Numbered from the stretch's first letter, positions 39,669 through 49,597 are shown. The stretch is DNA of 64,000 bases from Flavobacterium commune (GCF_001857965.1 NZ_CP017774.1:3162001-3226000); one strand, 5' to 3'. A program made the numbers and translations. Notes: a model not told the origin generated them from the sequence alone.

Positions 39669-39736
39669 AAAGAAGCTCCCCACTGTTAATTTGAGAATCA
39701 GGTAATCTAAAAAGGACGAGCAAGATATTCTTATTT

Positions 39737-40708
39737 TTATCTGAATTGGTTAGGATCTTTGGCGTATTTTTTCTTTTCAGAACGTGTCATTTCTTGAAGT
39801 AAAATTGATTCATCAAAAGATGCCATGTATTCTTTTTTAGATTCAACAGTTGTTAGTCCATTTGTTGTTAGGAATCTGGGAGTTAGGTATTTATAGTAAC
39901 TCGTGTAATCTTTAAACGTTCGTTTTCCACTATTACCAATGTTTTCATAATTAGACAAATAATAAATACTGAAATCAAATCTATAATTATTTGCTGTCTT
40001 GTCAAATAAGTGAACTAGACCTAATTGTGTTTGAGGATAAACAGTTTGTCCCAATTTTACTTTAATAGTGTTTATTTGAAAACCTTTGTATGCTGCAAAT
40101 GTTCCATCTTCATGTTCAATTATTATATAGTTTCTTTTATTTGTATAATTTTTTTTGATAGAAGGATCATCATTATATTCGTTAATTATTTTAACGACAA
40201 TTCCTTTTCGCATACTAAAAATGGTATCTGCACTTTCAAAATTAATTACATAAGATTTCCAATTTTGTGGTTTTTCTGCGCCAAAATATTTTTCACCGAT
40301 ATTACCAGCTTCATAAATTTTTACTTTTTTCCCTGTTTTAAAGGGAAGAACGTATTGAAACAAACTATCTACTTTTGGATCTGGTACTCCCATGATAGTA
40401 TTGAATTTGTATGAATAACCTATTGGTTGCATGACATCAATTGGTTTGATATTTAATAATTTTCCAGAACGCCCTGTAATTACTCCTCTATATACTTCAG
40501 TATAACAGTTTTTTACATCTGATAATTCTAAAAAAAGATAATAACTTCCAGGTATTTTTTTCTCATAATTCAAATTAACGCTTTTATCTTTATTTAGGGT
40601 TCTATTTATCGTAATATTTTGATTTTGAGAAAAAGAATAATTATTTATAGCTAACAATATCAGGCAAATAATACCTTTTTTTAGATTAATCTTTGTTAAG
40701 TTTATCAT
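39737..40708 (-). CDS. M23/LytM-fold peptidase-like protein lacking the metal ligands
   Basis: A 323-aa secreted protein (signal peptide ending FSQN). Residues about 180-270 resemble the LytM/M23 peptidoglycan endopeptidase fold: SMRKGIVVKI, RNYIIIEHEDGTFAAYKGF, VKLGQTVYPQTQLGLV and a final RFDFSIYY strand. In active enzymes the last strand carries HxH and the first an H-x(n)-D zinc site; here the HxH position reads FDF and no HxGxD is seen. It is therefore probably a non-catalytic member, as in regulators or envelope scaffolds. It is a lone minus-strand gene between PUL parts, bracketed by duplicated hairpins. Confidence 0.65.
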   Translation of the reverse strand: MINLTKINLKKGIICLILLAINNYSFSQNQNITINRTLNKDKSVNLNYEKKIPGSYYLFLELSDVKNCYTEVYRGVITGRSGKLLNIKPIDVMQPIGYSYKFNTIMGVPDPKVDSLFQYVLPFKTGKKVKIYEAGNIGEKYFGAEKPQNWKSYVINFESADTIFSMRKGIVVKIINEYNDDPSIKKNYTNKRNYIIIEHEDGTFAAYKGFQINTIKVKLGQTVYPQTQLGLVHLFDKTANNYRFDFSIYYLSNYENIGNSGKRTFKDYTSYYKYLTPRFLTTNGLTTVESKKEYMASFDESILLQEMTRSEKKKYAKDPNQFR

Positions 40709-40872
40709 GTATTTTTTATTTTAAATAAGTGCTTATATACCTACAAATATACTTTATTATTGGCTATCCAGTAATCTCATTTCAAAATTTATAAATAAAA
40801 AAACTATCTTTTCTTTTTTGAAAAAATTAAGAAAATAGAGCAAAGTGAATAGACTTAAAAATATATTCTCCA

Positions 40873-40907
40873 GCTGCGCAAGGTGTCTTACTTTGCGCTA
40901 TTTTTTT
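40873..40907 (+). terminator. Duplicate of the PUL terminator hairpin (copy 2)
   Basis: GCGCAAGGT at 40876-40884 pairs with 40890-40898 and is followed by seven T in the + direction. It matches the hairpin at 39634 in sequence and orientation, including the TCCAG just before it, yet has no + strand gene upstream. Confidence 0.7.
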
Positions 40908-40928
40908 ATATTTGATAAACAGTTTAAC

Positions 40929-41330
40929 TTACTGCTGAATGTGCTTAATAAGAATAAAATCCTCATTTTTACCTGTTGTCATTTTCATGTAAATTGTATC
41001 GTTTGAATATTTTTTAATTTTAAATATAGTTCTATATGAGGTAGTTAAGGTGCTGTCGTTTTTATTAAAATTCCATTTTTGTTTAACTCCACCTTCAATA
41101 GGTGTAACCTGCCTAAAACCTTTTTTATTCTCATCTACTGATGATAAACTTTCTATAGTATAATCCGAAAGAAAGACAGATTGTCTATTATAATATTTGT
41201 AATTAGCTGTAGAATCCATCATCTTTTCTACCCAAAAGGTATCATCTTTATTAATAAGATATTTTTCAAATGGATTTTGTTCTGTACAGGATGACAGAAT
41301 AATTGCTAAAATCAAAATTGCTTTTTTCAT
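40929..41330 (-). CDS. Small lipoprotein of unknown function
   Basis: A 133-aa predicted lipoprotein (lipobox ILSSC, Cys15). The mature part is hydrophilic and beta-rich, with no motif I recognise. It lies 25 nt downstream of the second hybrid regulator on the same strand, so it may be co-transcribed with it, although nothing in the sequence ties it to glycan use. The start and lipobox are convincing; function is unknown. Confidence 0.65.
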   Translation of the reverse strand: MKKAILILAIILSSCTEQNPFEKYLINKDDTFWVEKMMDSTANYKYYNRQSVFLSDYTIESLSSVDENKKGFRQVTPIEGGVKQKWNFNKNDSTLTTSYRTIFKIKKYSNDTIYMKMTTGKNEDFILIKHIQQ

Positions 41331-41355
41331 AGAATGCGGTGGTGAATATTAAGAT

Positions 41356-44300
41356 CTATTTATTTCCGTTACGGTATTCACTTGGAGTCAAACCGTATTT
41401 ATTTTTAAAGGACTTACTAAAATATTTTATATCCGAAAATCCGGTCATATATGCAATTTCTTTAATGAGTAACTGACTGTTAATGAGTAATTGTGCGGCT
41501 CTTTTAATACGAATGTCTCTTATGAATTCTACAGGAGTAAAACCAGTGAGACTTTTTATTTTGTTATTAAAAGAGGTACGATTAAGCCCAATAATCGTTC
41601 CTAAATCTTCAACAGAAAAATCATTGTTGTCAATGTTTTCTTCGATAACCATCATTACTTTTTGCATTATTTGTTCATCTTGATTCGTTATCAAATAAGG
41701 CTTGGGATTGTATTCTTTAGCATTTGGTTTATCATAAGATTCAAAAATGCTTTGCAATCTTTTACGTTGTTCGAGTAAATTGATAATTCGGGCTTTTAAG
41801 TAGGAAACACTAAAAGGTTTAGTAATATAATCGTCAGCGCCATAGGAAAGCCCTTCCAGTTGACTTTCTATAGTAGTTTTGGCTGTTAAAAGAATAACAG
41901 GAACATGACTGGTTTCTATATTAGTTCTGATTTTTTTCAATAAATCAACACCATTCATTTTTGGCATCATGATATCACTAATTATAAAATCGGGAGAGCT
42001 GTTCAGTGTTTTTTCATATCCTGTTTCACCATCTTCGGCTTCCAGAATTTCATAATCATCTTCCAGAATATTTTTAAGGAAAGTGCGCAGTTTTATATCA
42101 TCTTCAACAATTAGGACTTTTATTTTTTCGGAGCTGTTCTCCTGATTTTTATAAAGTGCAATTGGTTGGGTTTTGATTAATTTTTGTTCATCCGATTCTT
42201 TGTTTTCTTCTTCGCTTATAATTTCTACTTCATCAGTAAAATGGCTGTTTCCGGTTTTGAAATAAATGGAAAAAGCACTTCCAATATTCGTTTTACTTTC
42301 AAAATTAACTTCTCCATGATGTCTTTCAACCAGTTCTTTTACCATAGATAACCCAATACCGGTACTTGGGTTACTACTCTTATTAAATGAAGCAAAACGA
42401 TTAAAAATACTGTTTTGATGTTCTTCAGAGATTCCAATACCTTCATCGATTACGGTGAGTATTATTTGCTTGTCGTTTTTATTAATACCTACGGTAATTG
42501 CTTTTTCATCAGGAGTATATTTAAAAGCATTGGATAAAAGATTCATAATAATTTTTTCCAGGGCATTTCTGTCTGCCCATACTTTGATGTCCTCAGCTTT
42601 AATTTCTAAATTATAATTGATCTTTTTTTCCTGGGCAATTTCGATAAAATTATTAAAAATGTCACTGGTAAATTCCGTTAGATTGATCTCTGAAATTTTT
42701 AATTTCTGATCCTGAATTTTTCTAAAATCCAAAATCTGATTCACAAGACGCTGTAATCTCGTGGTACTTTGGGATACGTATAAAAGTTGTTTTTTTATAA
42801 TTTCGGGTGTTCGGGTATCGTTCATTAAATATTCAATTGGTCCGGCAATTAAGGTCAAAGGAGTACGTAATTCATGCGAAATGTCTATGAAAAACTTTTG
42901 TTTCATATCAAACATATCTTTTTCAATTTTTGCATTCGTTTTTAATCTATAAATGGTAATAACAGTACGATTAATAAGCATGATACATCCAATAATCAGT
43001 AAGGCGTAAACGATATAGGCAATAGTGGTGTTCCAGAAAGCAGCTTTAACATTAATAGTAATACTTCTTTCGTTGTTTACCCAATAACCTTGGCTGTTAG
43101 TCGATTTAACTTTGAAGGTGTAACTTCCTTTAGGTACATTGGTATAAAAAGCGGTTCTTTGATTGTTTACATAGTTCCAATTTTCATCAAACCCCTCCAG
43201 TTTATAGGCATATTTAATATTTTCAGGATTGATATAATCCAATGCGGCAAACTCGATATTAAAGAAGTTTTGATTGTGTTTTAACTCTATTTTATTATTG
43301 TTATCTATCGAAGTCAATAACGGAGAGGATTGGTTGATACGAACTTCTTCGTTGAATAATTGAAAATTTGTCAAAGCTAAATAGGGTTTGAAATTATTCG
43401 GCTTTATTTGGTCAGGAAAAAAGTGCAACAATCCTTCGGAGTATCCAAATAATAATTCTCCTGTATCCAATTTAATTTTAGTAGCTTCAGTAAAATTTCG
43501 ATAAGACATTACGGGCTTTACATCCGAAAAAATTTCAAAGCGTTCGTCAATTGGATTAAAGCGAACTAAAAGATAGTCGGTAGTAATCCAAATGTTTTCG
43601 TCGTTGTCTTCAACTATCGAAAGAATATTGTTTGAGGGTAATCCTTCTTTTAAGGTGTAGTTTTTAAATTGCAAAGGAAAGCCAGCCTGATTTTTTGAAA
43701 CCACTTTGCTAATACCTCCATCGGCAGTGGCAATGTAGATTTTTCCTTTTTTTGAGATAGAAAAATCAATGATATCATTACTGTTTAAAGAAGGGTTTTC
43801 ATTTTTTGTAATCTCATAAACCTTTACATTTTGAGGTAAATTAAGGTCTTTTTTAGGATCTAAAACCAGTAATCCTGTGGTAGTTCCAATGTACAGAAAA
43901 CCTTTTGAGTCTTGTGTAATACAACGGATACTACTGTGTTTTTTTATCAAATTTGATTTCCATTTATTATTAGTATTGATAAATTGCACAGTTTGATTTT
44001 GAGTGACAATACGGTTGAGTCCTTTTAAGGTTCCTACCCAAAGATTTCCTGTTTTATCTTTAAATATGGAATAAACATTATCATCAATCAAACTATAGGG
44101 ATTAGAGCTGTCATTCTTGTAATGGGTAACGGCAAAAGAATAAGCCCCATTAGAAGGAGAGAATTTGTAAATTCCATTTCCTCTTGTTCCAATCCATATA
44201 TTGGATTGAGCATCCTGAATAATACTATAAACAGGTTTTTCCCATATAGCGTTGGTTTGTAATTGACCATTGGGCGATAAATGACCTATTTTTTTGAACT

Positions 44301-45744
44301 TTTTGTCATAAATAGTGATTTGATTTTGTTTAGTAGCTACCCAAATATTTTTCTGATTATCTTGAAATAGTGCTCTGACATCATTTCGGGAGGTTGGGAT
44401 AGCCTGATTGTGGGTATGTAATGATTTGAAATTAGTTTGGCTAAAAACTACTTTTACAATTCCGGTTGTTTGCGAATTGTACCATAAGTTTCCTTGTTTG
44501 TCAAAAAAAGCAGTATGTAAACTATTACTGAAATTACTATTTGGAAAATAGGAGGAAGAAGAGGTAAAAGAAATTAATTTATTGTTGGACGGATCGTATT
44601 TAGAGAAATTACCTCCGCGGGGTTGTACCCAAACATCGCCTTTAGAATCGGTTAAAACTAATGCTGCTGTTGGGCTAAATGATGTGGAATATATGTCGGT
44701 TTTGGCAGGGAAATAAGTTAGTTTCTGGTTTTTAAAATTAAACAAATAAATACCCAAATTGTCATTGTTTGTCAGCCATAACAACTGCCCTTTAGTAAGA
44801 CAAACAGGACTGAGATTTTTTACTTTTAAATTAGGAAGATTGTTTGAATTGTAATTGACAATTTGTCCGGTATAAATATTGATTGTACAAAATCCTTTTT
44901 GGTCAGTTATTGCTAAGATTCTTTGTTTGTCCAGTTTTTCAATCTTGATAATGTTTGCCTCCAGTGCTAGTTTTAGAGTTCTATAAGTTTTGGTTCCCTT
45001 GGCATATTTTATAATCATTCCATTTGTGCCTCCAAACCATATTTCATCATCTAATTCAACCGCTGTATTAAAAGCATTAGAACTATTATTTTTAGGAATG
45101 AGATAGAAAGGAGCTTGGTTTATTTTACCAAATGGAACACAGGCGATTCCTTTATCGGTTAACAACCAAGAATTTTTTTGACTGTCTTCAAAAACATCAT
45201 TTACAGTATTGGTATTTAATGTATGTTTTTGTATGTGGTATATTTTATAAGAATAGCTTTTGTTAGTAATGGCGATACTTCCATTTTTTTTAGAAAGTAA
45301 CCAAACCAATCCTGATTTATGGATTTTAATTTGACTTATTTCAAAGTTGTTGTTTGGAAGGTTTTTTAGAAGTTCTGTACCCCAAAAAGCCTCTGTTTTT
45401 GGATCAAAACAATAGGCTTTCATCTCATTTGCATAAGCTTTCATCCAAATTCGACCATAATAGTCTTCAGCAATCCAGTTAATTCGGTTGTTTTTCATTA
45501 CAACCTGATCTTTAGGTTCTGTTTTGTAGTTTTGAAAGCGATAGCCGTTGTATTTACTCAAGCCATTTGTAGTAGCTAGCCAGATAAAACCTTTTTTATC
45601 TTGTATGATGTGATTAACAATATTATGCGGAAGCCCATCTTCGACTAAGAAATTTTTAAATGAAAAATTTTCTTGACCAAAGCAGTATTGCATTAGCGAT
45701 AACAGAAAAAATAGTATGCTATAAATTTTTGTATGGATTTTCAT
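41356..45744 (-). CDS. Hybrid two-component sensor/regulator (HTCS) of the pectin PUL
   Basis: A 1462-aa hybrid regulator with the same layout as the first: signal peptide (ending YCFGQ), Reg_prop propeller repeats over about 30-720, Y_Y_Y domain about 800-880, one transmembrane helix near 905-925, a kinase with phospho-acceptor His957 in DISHELRTPLTL, N box MNLLSNAFKY and G boxes DEGIGI and STGIGLSMV, a receiver with Asp1257 in ISDIMMPKMNG, and a C-terminal AraC helix-turn-helix (IKEIAYMTGFSDIKYFSKSF). It lies downstream of the CE8-GH95 operon, separated by a hairpin. It probably senses a pectic oligosaccharide and controls that operon and/or the large PUL; the target is inferred. Confidence 0.94.
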   Translation of the reverse strand: MKIHTKIYSILFFLLSLMQYCFGQENFSFKNFLVEDGLPHNIVNHIIQDKKGFIWLATTNGLSKYNGYRFQNYKTEPKDQVVMKNNRINWIAEDYYGRIWMKAYANEMKAYCFDPKTEAFWGTELLKNLPNNNFEISQIKIHKSGLVWLLSKKNGSIAITNKSYSYKIYHIQKHTLNTNTVNDVFEDSQKNSWLLTDKGIACVPFGKINQAPFYLIPKNNSSNAFNTAVELDDEIWFGGTNGMIIKYAKGTKTYRTLKLALEANIIKIEKLDKQRILAITDQKGFCTINIYTGQIVNYNSNNLPNLKVKNLSPVCLTKGQLLWLTNNDNLGIYLFNFKNQKLTYFPAKTDIYSTSFSPTAALVLTDSKGDVWVQPRGGNFSKYDPSNNKLISFTSSSSYFPNSNFSNSLHTAFFDKQGNLWYNSQTTGIVKVVFSQTNFKSLHTHNQAIPTSRNDVRALFQDNQKNIWVATKQNQITIYDKKFKKIGHLSPNGQLQTNAIWEKPVYSIIQDAQSNIWIGTRGNGIYKFSPSNGAYSFAVTHYKNDSSNPYSLIDDNVYSIFKDKTGNLWVGTLKGLNRIVTQNQTVQFINTNNKWKSNLIKKHSSIRCITQDSKGFLYIGTTTGLLVLDPKKDLNLPQNVKVYEITKNENPSLNSNDIIDFSISKKGKIYIATADGGISKVVSKNQAGFPLQFKNYTLKEGLPSNNILSIVEDNDENIWITTDYLLVRFNPIDERFEIFSDVKPVMSYRNFTEATKIKLDTGELLFGYSEGLLHFFPDQIKPNNFKPYLALTNFQLFNEEVRINQSSPLLTSIDNNNKIELKHNQNFFNIEFAALDYINPENIKYAYKLEGFDENWNYVNNQRTAFYTNVPKGSYTFKVKSTNSQGYWVNNERSITINVKAAFWNTTIAYIVYALLIIGCIMLINRTVITIYRLKTNAKIEKDMFDMKQKFFIDISHELRTPLTLIAGPIEYLMNDTRTPEIIKKQLLYVSQSTTRLQRLVNQILDFRKIQDQKLKISEINLTEFTSDIFNNFIEIAQEKKINYNLEIKAEDIKVWADRNALEKIIMNLLSNAFKYTPDEKAITVGINKNDKQIILTVIDEGIGISEEHQNSIFNRFASFNKSSNPSTGIGLSMVKELVERHHGEVNFESKTNIGSAFSIYFKTGNSHFTDEVEIISEEENKESDEQKLIKTQPIALYKNQENSSEKIKVLIVEDDIKLRTFLKNILEDDYEILEAEDGETGYEKTLNSSPDFIISDIMMPKMNGVDLLKKIRTNIETSHVPVILLTAKTTIESQLEGLSYGADDYITKPFSVSYLKARIINLLEQRKRLQSIFESYDKPNAKEYNPKPYLITNQDEQIMQKVMMVIEENIDNNDFSVEDLGTIIGLNRTSFNNKIKSLTGFTPVEFIRDIRIKRAAQLLINSQLLIKEIAYMTGFSDIKYFSKSFKNKYGLTPSEYRNGNK

Positions 45745-45830
45745 TTTGGATTTCTACTTGTTGGGTTAAACAAAAATAACATAATATAAATGTTTTTAGA
45801 TTACTATTTTTTATGATAATCAGTAATTCA

Positions 45831-45871
45831 AAAAGGAAGGAGTGAGGTTGTAAACCTAACTTCTTCCTTTT
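45831..45871 (-). terminator. Long hairpin terminator after the CE8-GH95 operon
   Basis: The arms 45831-45849 and 45853-45871 pair over 19 positions with few mismatches around a 3-nt loop. A/T runs on both sides allow termination in either direction. It lies between the GH95 stop and the hybrid regulator start. Confidence 0.8.
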
Positions 45872-45892
45872 ATAGCATAAAAAAATAATTTT

Positions 45893-48424
45893 TTATTGCG
45901 CTATTTCAAATTGATACGAGAGCCCTTTTTTAGTATCAATATCATATTCATAAACGGTTTTTATGTTTGTTCCTTCCAGTTTGGCTTGTGGGGAAATCTT
46001 AGCTTTTTCAATAGGCTGGAATTGATAAAAATAATTTGGGTTTTCTTCTTTAGCTTTAGTAATATTATTTCCGGCTAATTGGTGATAACTTCTTAACCTA
46101 AGATTTCCACCTAAGTTGGACTTAATGATGATACTTGCTAATTTGTTGTTTTTCCAAATCATTTTTTCAATTTCAAAACCACCTCTGGCTCTTAGTCCTG
46201 AAACCGAACCCTCTTTCCACGCATCCGGAAGGGCAGGGAGGAGGCTTAAAGCACCATCGTGACTTTGGATAAGCATTTCGGCAATTCCCGCAGTACAACC
46301 AAAGTTTCCATCAATTTGAAATGGAGGGTGCGCATCAAACATATTGCTGTAAGTTCCTCCGTCGGGATCTTTGATAGTAGCATTTGCAGGCTTTAAATTC
46401 AGTTGGTTTTGAATTAACTTGTAGGCATGATTTCCATCTAAATAGCGAGCCCAAAGACACACTTTCCATCCCATAGACCATCCTCTGCTGGCATCACCTC
46501 GTCCAATTAAAGAGTTTCTTGAGGCTTCAAAAAGTTCAGGTGTTTGAAAAGCTGATATTTGTCTTCCGGGAAACATCCCCCATAAATGTGAAAGATGGCG
46601 ATGAGCATCATTTTTTTTATCCCAGTCTTCCAGCCATTCTTGTAACTGACTGTATTTACCAATTTGCATAGGAGGTAATTGGGAACGAAGATTTTCAAGT
46701 TGTTTTGAGAAATCTTTGTCAATTCCTAAAATCTTGGCTGCGTCGATAGTATTAGACAATAAATCAAATACCATTTGGTTGTCCATAGTTACTCCTGCAT
46801 ACACATTGCACCTTTCTTTAACTATGCTGCCATCGGGTTTTGTTTCTTCGTAGTTATGTAGTCCAGGTGTGTGCTCTGGCGAAATGGATGGTGAAACTAC
46901 TAAATAACCTGTTTTTTTGTCTTTAATTAAAAAGTCCTGATAAAATTCAGAAGCACTTTTCAGAATAGGATAGATTTCTTTCAGGTAGTTGTTATCTCCT
47001 GAAAAAAGATATTTTTCCCATAAATGCGAACTGAACCAGGCATTACAAGTTGGCCATATTCCGGCTGTTTTGTCAACAGCACCTGTCATCCTCCACAAAT
47101 CAGTATTGTGATGCAAGGTCCAGCCACGGCTGTTGTACATTTCAGCAGCAGTTTGTTTCCCAGTAATGCTCACATCTTTTACTAGTTGAATAAAAGGATC
47201 GTGACATTCTGTTAGATTGGTAACTTCTGCCGGCCAATAATTCATTTCTACATTGATATTTGTAGTATATTTACTGTCCCATGCAGGGTATTGACCTGAA
47301 TTTGGATTCCAAATTCCCTGTAAATTGGCTGGTTGTGTTTCTTTTTGCGAAGAGCTAATTAATAAATAACGACCAAATTGAAAATAAGTAGAAACTAATT
47401 CAGGATCATCATTATTGGCAAATTCCGAAATTCTTTGATCAGTAGGTTTTTTTGACTGAGAAGATTGTCCAAGGTTTAGTTTAACTCTTTTAAATTGTTT
47501 TTGGTATGCGATTATATGGTCTTTTTTGGCAGTTTCGTAGTCTTTTGAAAAATTAGTCAAATATTCACTTGCTTTCTTTTCGGCATCTTCGGAAATATCT
47601 TTATAGTTTTTAAAATTAGTCGCTACCGAAATATAAATTGTCACTTCGTCAGCATTGGATACATTAATACTATTAACATTGGCCTTTTGTACACCGCCTT
47701 TGGAGTTGACTTTAATTTGGTTGTTGAAATGCAGTAAATTTAAAATGTTCTCTTCTTTTTCTTGGGTACATTTTCCTGTAGCGACAAGAAGTTCATTTTG
47801 TCCTGAGGGAACAATTGTAGCTACGGTTACCATATTCTTTTTTAACGGGCCTACAAAAGAGGTGTTAAAACTGATAGTTCCTTTTTTACTGGATGTTAGA
47901 TGAATAATGATTAGCTGGTCAGGGAAAGAAGTGAATATTTCTCTTTGATATTCAATGTTTCCAATTTTATAATTAGTAGTAGCAACGGCTGTGTTTAAGT
48001 CTAATTTTCTATTAAAATTGGTGAAATTTTCATGTCCGGGAAAATCCAATATCAGATTGCCTATAGATTGATAAACTTGCCCATGTGAGGTATTGTTTCG
48101 GTCAGCTATGATATTGGTTAATGCCAGTTTTTGGGCATCAATATAGTTTTCGTCCTGCAAATATTGCTGTATTTTTTTGAGATTTTTTGACGTATTTGGA
48201 TTGTTGTTTTGGTATGGACTTCCTGACCAAAAGGTATCTTCGTTAATTTGAATAGTATCCCGCTGCGGAATACCGTAAACCATAGCTCCTAATCGTCCGT
48301 TTCCTAACGGTAAGGCATCAGTCCAGGCTTTTGAAGGACTACTGTACCATAAAGTCAAATCTTGTTGAGCAAACGAAAGATGATGTGTAAGAACACACAA
48401 TAAGCTGAAAATAATTTTTCTCAT
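45893..48424 (-). CDS. GH95 glycoside hydrolase, second copy
   Basis: An 843-aa secreted GH95 enzyme paralogous to the one at 32400-34868. The signal peptide ends at SFAQQ. Conserved features are AWTDALPLGNGRLGAMVYG, TTNINVEMNYWPAEV (paired Asn), HHNTDLWRMTG, PSISPEHTP with likely acid Glu517, and DAHPPFQIDGNFGCTAGIAEML. A loop of roughly 20 residues after SPEHT (around NYEETKPDG) is absent from the first copy and borders the active site, hinting at a different substrate. Its ATG overlaps the stop of the upstream pectinesterase by 4 nt, so the two are translationally coupled. Confidence 0.93.
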   Translation of the reverse strand: MRKIIFSLLCVLTHHLSFAQQDLTLWYSSPSKAWTDALPLGNGRLGAMVYGIPQRDTIQINEDTFWSGSPYQNNNPNTSKNLKKIQQYLQDENYIDAQKLALTNIIADRNNTSHGQVYQSIGNLILDFPGHENFTNFNRKLDLNTAVATTNYKIGNIEYQREIFTSFPDQLIIIHLTSSKKGTISFNTSFVGPLKKNMVTVATIVPSGQNELLVATGKCTQEKEENILNLLHFNNQIKVNSKGGVQKANVNSINVSNADEVTIYISVATNFKNYKDISEDAEKKASEYLTNFSKDYETAKKDHIIAYQKQFKRVKLNLGQSSQSKKPTDQRISEFANNDDPELVSTYFQFGRYLLISSSQKETQPANLQGIWNPNSGQYPAWDSKYTTNINVEMNYWPAEVTNLTECHDPFIQLVKDVSITGKQTAAEMYNSRGWTLHHNTDLWRMTGAVDKTAGIWPTCNAWFSSHLWEKYLFSGDNNYLKEIYPILKSASEFYQDFLIKDKKTGYLVVSPSISPEHTPGLHNYEETKPDGSIVKERCNVYAGVTMDNQMVFDLLSNTIDAAKILGIDKDFSKQLENLRSQLPPMQIGKYSQLQEWLEDWDKKNDAHRHLSHLWGMFPGRQISAFQTPELFEASRNSLIGRGDASRGWSMGWKVCLWARYLDGNHAYKLIQNQLNLKPANATIKDPDGGTYSNMFDAHPPFQIDGNFGCTAGIAEMLIQSHDGALSLLPALPDAWKEGSVSGLRARGGFEIEKMIWKNNKLASIIIKSNLGGNLRLRSYHQLAGNNITKAKEENPNYFYQFQPIEKAKISPQAKLEGTNIKTVYEYDIDTKKGLSYQFEIAQ

Positions 48425-49482
48425 ATTTTTCTATTTTTTGGATTCCAATTATCATTTCCTTTTAAAACATTTTCTACTGAATAGAGTCCCGATTCCTGAT
48501 TGGTAAGTTCACGTATTCCAACCCATTTTGCACGATTGGTCATATTGGCTCCTTTGCCTGTGTTTTTGTATTCGTACAAATGCAAATCTTTACTGGTAGA
48601 GGCATAATCCATGTTCCATGTTGTAGGCCAGCCTTTAGGATCTATTTTATCGCTCATGTCACATTTTATCCAGGCAACTTTTGGATAATTATGCCAGGGA
48701 CGTCCCAGACTTATTAGTTGATTGTCGTCTTTTTTTTGGGGACTATTTGGAGCATAAGTAAGTTTGCATTTATAAAAAATATATCCGTAATCCTGCGTTT
48801 TAGGAGTGCTGGGAGCTGTGATCCAGCCACCGCCATAACTTCTTATTTCACAAGAGTCGAAATAGCCAATTCCGCCTCCAAAAATGTAATCTGTTCGTCC
48901 TAATACCAAGCAATTTTTGAAATAAGTTCTTGTACCGTCTTTTCCCAGTAAAATAGTGTCCTGATAACCTAAAAAAGAACAGTTTAAAAAGATATTTTTA
49001 TCAGAATGAATAGTAATAGCTAGTGCCTGACCAACTGGTCCTGCGGTGTTTTGAAAAGTAATATTTTCAGCTCGAAAACCATTACCCTGAACGGTAATTG
49101 TAGCCGAAGTACGAATCGCTTGCCCGATCCATTTTGCTGCATCCTCTGCAGGACATTTGTTATTTAATCCTCCTTTACAATCGTAAATATGGTAGCTTAT
49201 TATTGTCTTTTCACGGCTTTCTCCTTTAAAGCTGATATTTTTTTTATCCTCAGCTATTATAATCTTTTCGGTTTGATACAATCCGTTTTTGATATATATG
49301 ATTGTTCGTTCTTCTTTATTGGGAGTTACGGAGTTAATCGCTTCCTGAATGCTTTTAAAATTACCTGTTCCGTCAAGTGCAACTACTATTGTGTTTTCTT
49401 TTGGTGTAGAGGCGTAAAGCGATGTCAGATTTAGTGAAAGAAGTAATAAGATTAGGAAAAAGTTTTTCTCAAGTGGTTTCAT
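48421..49482 (-). CDS. Pectin methylesterase (CE8), third copy
   Basis: A 353-aa secreted CE8 enzyme (signal peptide ending LYAST). The motifs VVALDGTGNFKSIQEAI, GQALAI, QDTIL with Asp175, TDYIFGGG with Asp198 and GRPW with Arg261 are present. It differs from the other two copies by an insertion with a Cys pair (YDCKGGLNNKCPAED, about residues 105-119) before the GQ motif and by a GWPTTWN rather than GWHNW C-terminal motif. It is first gene of a two-gene operon with GH95; a candidate promoter and a dyad lie just upstream. Confidence 0.92.
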   Translation of the reverse strand: MKPLEKNFFLILLLLSLNLTSLYASTPKENTIVVALDGTGNFKSIQEAINSVTPNKEERTIIYIKNGLYQTEKIIIAEDKKNISFKGESREKTIISYHIYDCKGGLNNKCPAEDAAKWIGQAIRTSATITVQGNGFRAENITFQNTAGPVGQALAITIHSDKNIFLNCSFLGYQDTILLGKDGTRTYFKNCLVLGRTDYIFGGGIGYFDSCEIRSYGGGWITAPSTPKTQDYGYIFYKCKLTYAPNSPQKKDDNQLISLGRPWHNYPKVAWIKCDMSDKIDPKGWPTTWNMDYASTSKDLHLYEYKNTGKGANMTNRAKWVGIRELTNQESGLYSVENVLKGNDNWNPKNRKI

Positions 49483-49550
49483 ACTGGTATAGGGGAATTA
49501 ATTATTGATTTTGATATTATATCCAGGAGCCTGAAAGCCCTAATAATTAA

Positions 49551-49597
49551 CAAAAGTAATAGCCGAGTGCCAATGTGTACGGTGGTGTTTTACACAT
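49551..49597 (-). promoter_or_regulatory. Candidate promoter and dyad operator of the CE8-GH95 operon
   Basis: On the minus strand, TACTTTTG (49558-49551) fits TAnnTTTG and lies 69 nt upstream of the start. Immediately upstream is a perfect 7-bp dyad, ATGTGTA at 49573-49579 and TACACAT at 49591-49597, with an 11-bp spacer, where an activator such as the AraC domain of the hybrid regulator could bind. Confidence 0.4.
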
